From Scatomorpha sp964345235 (GTDB lineage: Bacteria > Bacillota > Clostridia > Oscillospirales > Oscillospiraceae), in the NCBI GenBank assembly GCA_964345235.1, contig CAYFQE010000001.1, forward strand, positions 177,762 to 241,761: a DNA stretch of 64,000 nt, read 5' to 3'. The translations under genes were made by a program, and so were the position numbers. The stretch's first letter is position 1. Every line of letters starts with the position of its first letter. Under the pieces are notes generated by a model, which was not told where the DNA came from, ran no database searches, and saw only the letters and a list, made by a program, of their open reading frames with translations. Shown here one piece after another: positions 9,164 to 16,818 of this stretch.

Positions 9164-9766
9164 TTAAACAAATTTTTCGCAAAACTTCATTCTGTGAAGC
9201 TCACAAATCCCATGTTTTTTTATGGCCTCTATGTGCTCTTTTGTGCCATAGCCCTTGTGTTTAGAAAAATTATACATAGGATATTTTTCCGCCATCTCAA
9301 GCATGTATCTATCTCTTGAAACCTTAGCAAGTATAGATGCTGCGGCAATTGAGGCCGATTTACCGTCTCCCCCAATCACGGTTACGCTGTCACAGGTAAT
9401 TCCTTTGGAGTAATTGCCGTCTATTAACACAATATGGGGGTCAATACCCAGCTTTTCAATAGCTCTGTTCATGGCAAGAACGGTTGCGCCTAAAATATTC
9501 AGCCTATCAATTTCCTCAACCGAGGCCGTGGCAATGCCATATGCTATTGACTTACTTATAATCTCTTCAAAAAGTACTTCTCTCTTTTTAATGCTGAGTT
9601 TTTTAGAATCGTTGAGATTTTCTATTACTCGGTCTTTATCTAAAATTACAGCGGCGGCAAACACATCTCCGGCGAGTGGACCTCGTCCGGCTTCATCGAC
9701 ACCGGCGACTATACACGAATTTAAGTCAATAAAATTTCTGTCAAACAGATAAAGCTCCTCAGTCAA
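9164..9766 (-). CDS. rnhB: Ribonuclease HII
   Basis: Endonuclease that removes ribonucleotides from DNA-RNA hybrids. GVDEAGRGPLAG carries the first two catalytic acidic residues, IDGNYSKG the third region, and HKGYGTKEH is also conserved. The start is uncertain. I use TTG 9766, which gives the usual 15-25 residues before GVDEAGRG and only an 8-base overlap with rbgA. ATG 9823 would add 19 residues and overlap rbgA by 65 bases, and it has no visible ribosome binding site. Confidence 0.93.
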   Translation of the reverse strand: MTEELYLFDRNFIDLNSCIVAGVDEAGRGPLAGDVFAAAVILDKDRVIENLNDSKKLSIKKREVLFEEIISKSIAYGIATASVEEIDRLNILGATVLAMNRAIEKLGIDPHIVLIDGNYSKGITCDSVTVIGGDGKSASIAAASILAKVSRDRYMLEMAEKYPMYNFSKHKGYGTKEHIEAIKKHGICELHRMKFCEKFV

Positions 9767-10628
9767 TATATTCGCCTGCTTTCTGTAGACATATTTTCCC
9801 GAGCTTTCCGTTTTGAAACTCATCAATCAGATTTTTGGAAATTCTCTCCAAATCTGTTTCTCCGCCCTTTAAAATATAGCCTCTCTTTTTTGCCATAAGC
9901 TTAAGCAGTTCATTCGGGGAAATCTCGGGACTGATATTAAGCTTATATCTCCCCTCAAGCTTTTCGCAGTAGAATTTAGTAAGGATTTTTAAAAGTTCCA
10001 ACGCCAAGGTGTAATCATCGTAAATGGTCTCTTTAATTGCTCCTGTTATTGCCAACAGCGTACCGTCTTTTCCGTCGAGCTTTGGCTGAAGAATACCGGG
10101 AGTGTCTAGAAGTTCGACAGAATCGGACAGTGAAAGCCACTGTCGTCCTCGTGTAACTCCAGGTCTGTCTTCCACTGCCGCCAGCTTTTTGCCAATCAAT
10201 TTGTTTATAAGTGTCGATTTTCCTACATTGGGTATCCCGATTACCATGACCCTAAGTTTTCTTCTATTTACACCGCGCTGTTCCATAGAAATCATCTTAG
10301 GTGTTTTGTATGATTCAAGAGCCTTGCGAAGCGTATTTATGCCCCTTCCGCTAATCGAGTCGCATACGAAAGTTCTTTCACACATAGTTTCGAAGTACTT
10401 CTTGTATGCTTCGCTTTGATCTTTTTCGACTTGATCCGCTCTGCTTATAATTATAAATAAGGGTTTATCTCCAATGAGTTCGGACAAAAGTGCGCTTCGG
10501 CTTGCAAGTGGCGCACGAGCATCTACGATTTCGATAATCAAGTCTACCATCGAGACATCTTCTCTCATCTTGCGCTCGGCCTTCCTCATATGGCCCGGAA
10601 ACCAGTTTATTTTAAGTTTCTCCTCCAT
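9759..10628 (-). CDS. rbgA: Ribosome biogenesis GTPase RbgA (YlqF)
   Basis: Circularly permuted GTPase required for 50S assembly, 289 residues. The permuted order is visible: a G4-like segment at 60-67, then G1 GIPNVGKST at 131-139, G2 region PGVTRG, and G3 DTPG; the C-terminal RNA-binding domain follows. The N-terminus NWFPGHMRKAER is the family hallmark. An oddity is the G4 motif, which reads SRAD rather than the usual NKxD. It follows sipS by 13 bases and precedes rnhB, a common Bacillota order. Confidence 0.95.
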   Translation of the reverse strand: MEEKLKINWFPGHMRKAERKMREDVSMVDLIIEIVDARAPLASRSALLSELIGDKPLFIIISRADQVEKDQSEAYKKYFETMCERTFVCDSISGRGINTLRKALESYKTPKMISMEQRGVNRRKLRVMVIGIPNVGKSTLINKLIGKKLAAVEDRPGVTRGRQWLSLSDSVELLDTPGILQPKLDGKDGTLLAITGAIKETIYDDYTLALELLKILTKFYCEKLEGRYKLNISPEISPNELLKLMAKKRGYILKGGETDLERISKNLIDEFQNGKLGKICLQKAGEYID

Positions 10629-10641
10629 TGTAAATCAGACC

Positions 10642-11214
10642 TTAAAAATAGGGACTTCCGAAATTTTTCACCGGAAACACAGTGAAATAGACCTTGCCCA
10701 TAATATATCTCTCATCAACAAAGCCGATTTTTGAATATCTGCTGTCGGTAGAGTGCAACCTGTTGTCACCCATGACAAATACACAGTTTTCGGGTACGGT
10801 TATAGGCCCGTTAAAATCGTATGCTTCACCGGTAGTAGGCTCCATAATATAAGGCTCCTTTAGCTCCACACCGTCTACCGTAACCTTGCCTTCTCTGAAA
10901 TTAATGTCGATAACTTGACCTTCAGTTGCAATTATTCTCTTTACAAGCGGTTCTTCTTTAAAGCTGTCTTTCTTAAAAACAACTATATCACCCGGTTTGG
11001 GATTTAAAAACAACCTTGACATGATTACTTTATCGTCCATATCTAAAGTCGGACGCATTGACGAGCCTCTTACCTCTACAATTCTAAATAAAAATGAGAA
11101 CACCAAAACGCAGAACACTAAGGCTACGACAATGCTTTGAATTAAGTCATACGCTTCTTCAACGCTCTTTTGCCTCTCTACTGCATTATTTTCGTCGTTA
11201 TTTTTTTTACTCAT
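10642..11214 (-). CDS. sipS: Signal peptidase I
   Basis: Membrane-anchored serine protease (S26) that cleaves Sec and Tat signal peptides. 190 residues with one N-terminal membrane segment (about 25-45). Catalytic Ser52 is in SSMRPTL and general-base Lys92 in PLVKRI; the later GDNRLHSTDSR box is also conserved. First gene of the sipS-rbgA-rnhB-yraN-thrC-metallophosphoesterase unit, with a very strong G-rich ribosome binding site. The single membrane helix is the Gram-positive form. Confidence 0.96.
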   Translation of the reverse strand: MSKKNNDENNAVERQKSVEEAYDLIQSIVVALVFCVLVFSFLFRIVEVRGSSMRPTLDMDDKVIMSRLFLNPKPGDIVVFKKDSFKEEPLVKRIIATEGQVIDINFREGKVTVDGVELKEPYIMEPTTGEAYDFNGPITVPENCVFVMGDNRLHSTDSRYSKIGFVDERYIMGKVYFTVFPVKNFGSPYF

Positions 11215-11254
11215 TTTGCAGCCCCCCCTTCTAAAACAAAGTACAAGCTAGGTC

Positions 11255-11283
11255 ATTTTACTATTTTCACGTAATTATCTCAA
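11255..11283 (-). promoter_or_regulatory. Promoter of the sipS operon
   Basis: On the minus strand TTGAGA (complement of 11278-11283) and TAAAAT (complement of 11255-11260) are separated by 17 bases, giving a leader of about 35 bases. Confidence 0.7.
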
Positions 11284-11292
11284 GTCATAAAT

Positions 11293-11329
11293 GAATAAAA
11301 ACACAGTCCTTCCAATCGAAAGACTGTGT
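11293..11329 (-). terminator. Intrinsic terminator after degV
   Basis: On the minus strand ACACAGTC pairs with GACTGTGT around a 13-base loop and is followed by a T-rich tract (complement of 11293-11300). It separates the marR-thioesterase-degV unit from the sipS operon. Confidence 0.82.
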
Positions 11330-11426
11330 AGGTACCGTATTCTAATAATAAATTTGACAAATAGCAACACACTTATTGCGCTTCTTAGAACAAATAGTTG
11401 AAGCTAAGAAAAGTTTTTATTTAACT

Positions 11427-12266
11427 TTAATTTTTAAAAAACGCAACCGCTACAGCTCCCGGGCCTGCATGTGTGCCGATAACACTACCGATAGTTGTAT
11501 AGCGCAGCCGGTCAATCTTATCTTCCCAAAGTCGTTTGCTATCCTCTATATACTTAAGTAAAAGCGCATCGGAAATGCCTGTATAACCGAGAAATGTAGG
11601 TTTGCTGAAATCTATGCCTCCTGCTTTATCAATTTCCTCAACAAGCAGATTGTTTCCCCTTTTTGATCCGCGCGCCTTTCCTATCAAATTAATTTCACCG
11701 TTGATAACAGAAAGAACGGGTTTAATGTTTAGAACATTCCCGGCAAAGGCAAGAGTCTTTGAAACACGACCGCCCCGTTTTAAATATTCCAGTGTATCTA
11801 CCAAGGCAACAACAACTATCTTTTTCTTTTCTTCCTCCAGAATCTGCGCTACCTCTTTTGCGCTCTTTCCTGAGTCTAGTAGGCTGAATGCCAATTCAGT
11901 CAAAATTCCGACTCCGATAGCAGCGGTTCCGCTGTCTATAAGATAAATGTTCTCGAATTCCGATGCCGCTATTGCCGCGCTTTGGTATGTGCCTGAAAAC
12001 TTGGATGATAATGTAATAACAATGGCACTTTCGTTTACCTCTTTTACCTTTTCGAACTCCTTTATGAACGAATCCGGAGTAGCCTGACTTGTAGTAGGCA
12101 GTACATCGCTTTCAATAAGTTTCTCATAAAAAGTTTTATGATCAATGTTTACACCGTCAATATATTCTTCGTCACCAAAGTGAACGGTAAGAGGTACAAC
12201 ATGCACGCGGTTTTTAATTTCGGGCACTAAATCTGCTGTGGAATCTACAATTATTCTTGTTTTCAT
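11427..12266 (-). CDS. DegV family fatty-acid-binding protein
   Basis: 279-residue DegV/FakB-type protein. The family binds a single fatty acid, and characterised members hand it to the kinase FakA for phosphorylation. Seen here: DSTADL at the N-terminus, TTSQATP near 60, SSKFSGTYQSA near 90, and the DSGTAAIGVG region. It is the third gene of a marR - acyl-ACP thioesterase - degV series, 14 bases from the thioesterase, which releases free fatty acids. That supports a lipid-handling role. No FakA-like gene is in the window. Confidence 0.93.
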   Translation of the reverse strand: MKTRIIVDSTADLVPEIKNRVHVVPLTVHFGDEEYIDGVNIDHKTFYEKLIESDVLPTTSQATPDSFIKEFEKVKEVNESAIVITLSSKFSGTYQSAAIAASEFENIYLIDSGTAAIGVGILTELAFSLLDSGKSAKEVAQILEEEKKKIVVVALVDTLEYLKRGGRVSKTLAFAGNVLNIKPVLSVINGEINLIGKARGSKRGNNLLVEEIDKAGGIDFSKPTFLGYTGISDALLLKYIEDSKRLWEDKIDRLRYTTIGSVIGTHAGPGAVAVAFFKN

Positions 12267-12280
12267 ATTATTATTTTCTC

Positions 12281-13006
12281 CTAATTTTTATATTCAAGTT
12301 TGCAAACAAACATGGTTTCCCCGTTTTGATTTTGTCCTTTTGCAGTAGTAATGTTTTCTTCCCTGCTATGATAGATATAAAGCTGAGTCCCCTGCAAAAC
12401 TTCCTTGCGGTAATCTATTTGAAACACATCAAGATTTTCTGATTTAGTCGGATTAACAGCATCTATCACATAATCCGCATATTTTGTATTGTTTACATGA
12501 TTATTAACATCCAAATCACTAAATCCGGCGTTCACAAAATACGGCATTCCGGCAGCACTAAAATCCCTAACTTTTACTATTTTTTCCTCAAACATCATTT
12601 CAGTATGAAAGTCATCGTTGAAAGGATATAGGTCAGGTGCGGAGACAAGCTGTCTTTTTTCACTATGAATTACAACCCAATCTGAGCTGCCTATAATCAT
12701 TTTTTCGCCGTTTTCATTCTCGATACAGTATTCTCTTCGATAACTAAACCTGCTAGGAGTAAGCGGCCAAGTTTTAATCAAAATTTTTTGATAGGCTTCG
12801 GGATTAACTAATATTTTAAATTTTATTCGTGTGAGAGCCCATAAATAAGAACGCCTCACCATATCAACAAATCCTACACCGATTTCATTTGCATGCTGTC
12901 CCGCCGCATCTTGAAACAAGTCGAGAACGGCAGAAGGTTTAATGTTGTTAAATTTATCAAAATCGCTTGCTCTAAGAGTGTATTCTCTGTCCCATAATCT
13001 TCTCAT
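12281..13006 (-). CDS. Acyl-ACP thioesterase (FatA/B-like)
   Basis: 241-residue member of the bacterial acyl-[acyl carrier protein] thioesterase family, which hydrolyses acyl-ACP to free fatty acid. Two hotdog folds are expected. The N-terminal half has WDREYTLRASDFD and the Trp-containing SYLWALTRIKFKI. The C-terminal half has the catalytic Asn/His region DVNNHVNNTKYADYV. It starts 40 bases after marR with a GAGGTG ribosome binding site and is followed by degV. The order suggests one regulated fatty-acid module. Confidence 0.92.
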   Translation of the reverse strand: MRRLWDREYTLRASDFDKFNNIKPSAVLDLFQDAAGQHANEIGVGFVDMVRRSYLWALTRIKFKILVNPEAYQKILIKTWPLTPSRFSYRREYCIENENGEKMIIGSSDWVVIHSEKRQLVSAPDLYPFNDDFHTEMMFEEKIVKVRDFSAAGMPYFVNAGFSDLDVNNHVNNTKYADYVIDAVNPTKSENLDVFQIDYRKEVLQGTQLYIYHSREENITTAKGQNQNGETMFVCKLEYKN

Positions 13007-13046
13007 CTTTTCACCTCTTAATATTCATTCAGTCTTTTTAATGCGT

Positions 13047-13493
13047 TTATAACTCACTTTTATTAGCTATCATTTCGAGCCTATCGCTTATTGTCGATAA
13101 ACGGCTGAAAAAAGAGGCTCTCTCTTCTTCGCTTGAAAAAACCTGAATTTCCTCCAAAACATTATTTATTTTAGCTGAAATATTCTTAGCTGTCTCAATT
13201 CCCAAATCCGTCAGTATAAGAGGGTCTTTATAACGCTTGGCGTTTTTTGACCTATAGCTTAAATAACCGCTTTTTTCTAAATAACCAAGCGAGCGAGATA
13301 TTGTTGCCTTATCCTCTTCGCAGCGCTCGCAGAGTTCGCTTGCTGTCAGATTGTTTTCAGAGTAAAGATAGTATAGGCAGGAAATATGTGAGCTTCTGAG
13401 TCCGTATTCAGCCATTTCATTATTTTTAATTTTTCGTATATTACGGCTGATTCTGTTAACAAGAATAGTAAACATCTCATATCTATCATTCAT
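13047..13493 (-). CDS. MarR family transcriptional regulator
   Basis: 148-residue winged-helix regulator. The helix-turn-helix spans about 50-75 (LTASELCERCEEDKATISRSL) and the wing is near KRYKDPLILT. The strong GAGAGGAG ribosome binding site decides the start. Two copies of a TTGTTGATAT-TCAAC palindrome lie directly upstream, one overlapping a TTGACA -35-like box, which is the classical layout of autorepression. Genes downstream are a thioesterase and a fatty-acid-binding protein, so an acyl ligand is plausible, by analogy with FabT, but unproven. Confidence 0.93.
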   Translation of the reverse strand: MNDRYEMFTILVNRISRNIRKIKNNEMAEYGLRSSHISCLYYLYSENNLTASELCERCEEDKATISRSLGYLEKSGYLSYRSKNAKRYKDPLILTDLGIETAKNISAKINNVLEEIQVFSSEEERASFFSRLSTISDRLEMIANKSEL

Positions 13494-13514
13494 TAAATTC
13501 TGCTCCTCTCATGA

Positions 13515-13572
13515 TTGTTGATATTTCAACTTTTATAACTTAACTTAAACTTGTTGATATGTCAACAAGTTT
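13515..13572. promoter_or_regulatory. Two operator-like palindromes upstream of marR
   Basis: 13515-13530 and 13551-13566 are 16-base copies (TTGTTGATATTTCAAC and TTGTTGATATGTCAAC) that differ at one base and start 36 bases apart. The upstream copy is embedded in a longer perfect inverted repeat, AAACTTGTTGA and TCAACAAGTTT (13547-13572). On the minus strand TTGACA lies within this copy, so binding would block the marR promoter. Confidence 0.78.
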
Positions 13573-13593
13573 TATGAATAATATAAAATATGC

Positions 13594-13637
13594 AAAAGAG
13601 GCAGAGACAAGCATTCAAGCTGTTCTCTACCTCTTTT
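13594..13637 (-). terminator. Intrinsic terminator after rplS
   Basis: AAAAGAGGCAGAGA and TCTCTACCTCTTTT pair over 13 of 14 positions. On the minus strand, downstream of rplS, the stem ends in a T-run. The stem is A/T-rich on both sides and could act in either direction. Confidence 0.8.
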
Positions 13638-13732
13638 ATATCTTTGCAGTAATTCCTGTCGTAAAATTTATATCCACTTTACGCAACGCCGCAAAGAATA
13701 ATTAAATTTCACATTTGCAGGTATTCGGTTTA

Positions 13733-14074
13733 CTAGACTCTCTCTTTAACCTTAGCTCTCTTACCGACGCGGTCACGCAGATAATAAAGCTTGGCTCTAC
13801 GAACTTTACCTCTTCTAAGTGTTTCAATGGAAACTATGAGCGGAGAGTGAACCGGAAAGACCTTCTCACATCCGACTCCATAGCTTATGCGTCTGACCGT
13901 GATTGTTTCATCAAGTCCCCCGTGCTTTCTGGCAATAATGGTACCTTCGAATGCCTGGTTGCGTGTTCTGGAACCTTCTTTGATTCTCATTGTCACGCGG
14001 ACTGTATCGCCGACATTCATGGTTGGAAGCTCGGGCTTCGCGTAGCGCTCTGTAAGTGTTTTCATCAAATCCAT
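13733..14074 (-). CDS. rplS: 50S ribosomal protein L19
   Basis: 113-residue ribosomal protein at the 30S-50S interface. The N-terminal PELPTMNVGDTVRV, the KEGSRTRNQAFEGTIIARK segment and the C-terminal RRGKVRRAKLYYLRDRVGK are the standard L19 signatures. It is transcribed alone: it has its own promoter, a structured leader of about 77 bases and a terminator. It lies far from trmD/rimM, its usual partners, which are not in the window. Confidence 0.98.
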   Translation of the reverse strand: MDLMKTLTERYAKPELPTMNVGDTVRVTMRIKEGSRTRNQAFEGTIIARKHGGLDETITVRRISYGVGCEKVFPVHSPLIVSIETLRRGKVRRAKLYYLRDRVGKRAKVKERV

Positions 14075-14110
14075 ATTTATCCCTCATATTCATAGATGTT
14101 CGTGTCTGCT

Positions 14111-14157
14111 ACATGACAGAGGACCACCTTAGTAGTTGCGTTTTCACACAGCCATGT
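14111..14157 (-). ncRNA. Structured leader of rplS (candidate L19 autoregulatory leader)
   Basis: On the minus strand the leader begins at the predicted start site with ACATGGC, which pairs with GTCATGT about 35 bases later (one G-U). Inside lies a hairpin, ACTAC-TAAG-GTGGT. L19 leader RNAs are known in Bacillota (an Rfam family), so this is a reasonable candidate. I could not compare it with the family consensus. Confidence 0.42.
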
Positions 14158-14186
14158 ATATTAACATATTATTTTTAAATATACAA
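14158..14186 (-). promoter_or_regulatory. Promoter of rplS
   Basis: On the minus strand TTGTAT (complement of 14181-14186) and TAATAT (complement of 14158-14163) are 17 bases apart. Transcription would begin about where the ACATGGC stem of the leader begins. Confidence 0.6.
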
Positions 14187-14193
14187 GCTTTTA

Positions 14194-14580
14194 TTACTGA
14201 CCTTCGACGCTGTTGTCCTCTCCGGCTGTTTTTGCTTTTTTCTTAGCTGCTGCATCCTTATTTTGCTGAGCTTTTTTCTGTTCCTCGCGTACATTTATGG
14301 AAATTGCCCATTTCGCAACCTGAATTCTTACTCTGTCTTCGCCGGTTTCAAATGTTATGGTTTCTTCGGTTGCCTGAACAACCTTGCCCATAATGCCGCC
14401 TATGGTTACTATCTCATCGCCTACGGTTATGGCGCTGCGCATATCTTCCAACTGCTTCTTACGCTTCTTTTCGGGCCTGATTAGGAAAAAGTAAAAAACT
14501 ACAAAAATGATGCCAAGGAAAATAAGTGACTGGAATGAACCTCCCTGTGCGGGAGTTGTAGTAGCTAAAACGTTTATCAT
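14194..14580 (-). CDS. yajC: Preprotein translocase accessory subunit YajC
   Basis: Small single-span membrane protein of the Sec holotranslocon (with SecDF). 128 residues, with one membrane helix at about 17-35, then IRPEKKRKKQ and the conserved GDEIVTIGGIMGKV. The C-terminal third is a charged Lys/Ala-rich tail. It follows tgt, the classical queA-tgt-yajC order, but has its own strong promoter. Confidence 0.95.
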   Translation of the reverse strand: MINVLATTTPAQGGSFQSLIFLGIIFVVFYFFLIRPEKKRKKQLEDMRSAITVGDEIVTIGGIMGKVVQATEETITFETGEDRVRIQVAKWAISINVREEQKKAQQNKDAAAKKKAKTAGEDNSVEGQ

Positions 14581-14610
14581 CTTTGACCTCCAATGTTATT
14601 GTACTCACAA

Positions 14611-14639
14611 ATTATATAGATGAGAGTTATAAAATGCAA
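14611..14639 (-). promoter_or_regulatory. Promoter of yajC
   Basis: On the minus strand TTGCAT (complement of 14634-14639), 17 bases, then a perfect TATAAT (complement of 14611-14616). It lies in the 66-base gap between tgt and yajC. Confidence 0.75.
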
Positions 14640-14646
14640 GATGTAA

Positions 14647-15774
14647 TTAAACCCTTCTATCTAATATTTCTAAGTATTTTTTCCTGAAACTTTCAAATTC
14701 ATCGTTTTTAATAGCTGTTCTGATGCTTTCCATCAGAGAATTATAGAAAAACAGGTTATGTATAACTGCAAATCTGAGACCCAAAATTTCGTTTGCGGCA
14801 AAGAGATGTCTTATATATGCCCTTGAGTATGATTTACAGACCGGACAATTGCATTCGTCTGAAATCGGTCTTTCATCATCTTTGTACTTCTCGTTTTTTA
14901 TATTCATTATGCCGCTCCAGGTAAACAGATTGCCGTGCCTGCCGTTTCTTGCCGGCATAACACAATCGAAAAAGTCTACGCCCCTATAAACAGCCTCTAT
15001 TATATTTACCGGAGTTCCCACTCCCATGAGATACCTGGGCTTATCTATGGGCATATACTCTTCAACCGCCTCTATTGTTTCGTACATATCTTCGGCTGTT
15101 TCGCCGACAGCCAGCCCGCCTATTGCATATCCGGGAAGATTAAAGTCGGCTATGCGCTTCATGTGCTCGATTCTAAGGTCATGATAAGTTGCCCCTTGAT
15201 TAATGCCAAAAAGAACCTGGTTAGGATTTATCGTGCCAATCTCCTTTAATCTTGCGTGTTCCTTTATACACCTTTGAAGCCAGCGAACCGTCCTGTCGCA
15301 TGAGTTTTTAACATAGGAATGTTCAGAAGGTATTTTGATGCATTCATCGAAAGCCATGGCTATGTCGGAGCCAAGGTTTGACTGAATTCTCATACTTTCT
15401 TCAGGCCCCATAAAAATTGCTCTGCCGTCGATGTGAGAGTTAAAGTATACGCCCTCTTCCTTTATCTTTCTGAGCCGGGCGAGTGAAAAAATCTGAAACC
15501 CTCCACTGTCAGTGAGTATGGGACCTTTGAATCCCATAAACTTATGCAGACCACCCATTTGTTTTATTAGCCCGTCTCCCGGTCTTAGGTGCAAATGATA
15601 GGTGTTTGAAAGTTCAATTTGGCAGCCGACCAGTTCCAAATCTTTCGCCGAAAGTCCGCCTTTAATTGCCGCCTGAGTTCCCACATTCATAAAGACAGGT
15701 GTATGAGCGACTCCGTTTGAACATTTATAAACACCGAGTCTTGCTTTATTTTCTTTTTTTATAAGCTCAAACAA
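14647..15774 (-). CDS. tgt: Queuine/preQ1 tRNA-ribosyltransferase
   Basis: Exchanges the wobble guanine of GUN-anticodon tRNAs for preQ1 in queuosine synthesis. 375 residues. Visible are ILTDSGGFQIFSL (active-site Asp and base recognition), GGLAVGE, DCVMPARNGRHG with the nucleophilic Asp, and the zinc site CNCPVC plus a later Cys/His region. It lies 21 bases after queA, the next enzyme of the same pathway. Confidence 0.97.
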   Translation of the reverse strand: MFELIKKENKARLGVYKCSNGVAHTPVFMNVGTQAAIKGGLSAKDLELVGCQIELSNTYHLHLRPGDGLIKQMGGLHKFMGFKGPILTDSGGFQIFSLARLRKIKEEGVYFNSHIDGRAIFMGPEESMRIQSNLGSDIAMAFDECIKIPSEHSYVKNSCDRTVRWLQRCIKEHARLKEIGTINPNQVLFGINQGATYHDLRIEHMKRIADFNLPGYAIGGLAVGETAEDMYETIEAVEEYMPIDKPRYLMGVGTPVNIIEAVYRGVDFFDCVMPARNGRHGNLFTWSGIMNIKNEKYKDDERPISDECNCPVCKSYSRAYIRHLFAANEILGLRFAVIHNLFFYNSLMESIRTAIKNDEFESFRKKYLEILDRRV

Positions 15775-15795
15775 ATTTTGTTTCCTACCTTCCCG

Positions 15796-16815
15796 CTAAT
15801 ATATGAACATCGCATCTCCAAAAGAAAAAAATCTGTATTTTTCTTTAACCGCTTCATTGTAAGCATTTAATATTTTATCCCTGCCTGCCAGTGCGGAAAC
15901 AAGCATTATGAGAGTGGACTCCGGCAAATGAAAATTCGTTATCAGCGCATCTATACACTTAAACTCATATCCCGGGTATATAAAAATATCCGTTGAATCT
16001 ATTTTAGCACAAAGACCTCTACCCTTCTCATAAACGCTCTCCAAGGTCCTGCACGCTGTAGTTCCAACAGCAATAATTCTCCCGCCTTCAGCCTTTGTCG
16101 CATTGATTTTAGCCGCATTTTCCTCATCAATATGAAAATATTCAGAGTGCATTTTATGATTTTCAATCTTCTCTACACTCACCGGCCTGAAAGTTCCCAA
16201 GCCTATGTGAAGAGTTATATAAGAGAGTTTAACGCCCTTTTGTTCGAGTTTTTTGAGAAGCTCTTTAGTAAAGTGCAAGCCTGCTGTAGGAGCTGCAACA
16301 GAACCCGGGTCTTTAGCATAAACAGTCTGATATCTTTCCGGATTTTCAAGTTTCGTTTTAATGTATGGCGGTAAAGGCGTATGACCTATCTTATCTAAAA
16401 TTTGTAAAAAAATTCCTTCATAGCTGAACCTTATCAACCTAACTCCATCGGGCAAAATTTCTTCAACAACACCCGACAACCCCTCGTGAAAAAATATGTT
16501 TTCGCCTAATTTGGCATTCTTGCCCGGCTTTACAAGACACTCCCACAGGTTCTCCCCCAAATCTCTGAGAAGAAAAACCTCTAACTTGCCACCGCTCTTT
16601 TTATTTCCAAACAGTCTGGCAGGTATTACTCTGGATTTGTTCATAACCAAGCAGTCGCCGGGATTTATCATCTCGATTATATCCGCAAAAGAGCTATGCG
16701 TGATTTTTCCACTTGATTTATCTAAACACATAAGGCGCGATTGATCGCGCCTTTTCAATGCGGTTTGTGCTATGAGCTCTTCAGGAAGCTCATAATAAAA
16801 ATCATGAGTTAGCAT
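15796..16815 (-). CDS. queA: S-adenosylmethionine:tRNA ribosyltransferase-isomerase QueA
   Basis: Converts preQ1-tRNA to epoxyqueuosine-tRNA, using SAM as ribosyl donor. 339 residues, the family length. The N-terminal DFYYELPEELIAQ, PARLFGNK, the internal PPYIK and VAAPTAGLHFT, and the C-terminal TNFHLPESTLIMLVSA are all diagnostic. It starts three bases after the upstream spoIID-like gene, so the two are probably co-transcribed. queC, queD, queE and queF are not in the window. Confidence 0.97.
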   Translation of the reverse strand: MLTHDFYYELPEELIAQTALKRRDQSRLMCLDKSSGKITHSSFADIIEMINPGDCLVMNKSRVIPARLFGNKKSGGKLEVFLLRDLGENLWECLVKPGKNAKLGENIFFHEGLSGVVEEILPDGVRLIRFSYEGIFLQILDKIGHTPLPPYIKTKLENPERYQTVYAKDPGSVAAPTAGLHFTKELLKKLEQKGVKLSYITLHIGLGTFRPVSVEKIENHKMHSEYFHIDEENAAKINATKAEGGRIIAVGTTACRTLESVYEKGRGLCAKIDSTDIFIYPGYEFKCIDALITNFHLPESTLIMLVSALAGRDKILNAYNEAVKEKYRFFSFGDAMFIY

Positions 16816-16818
16816 TTA

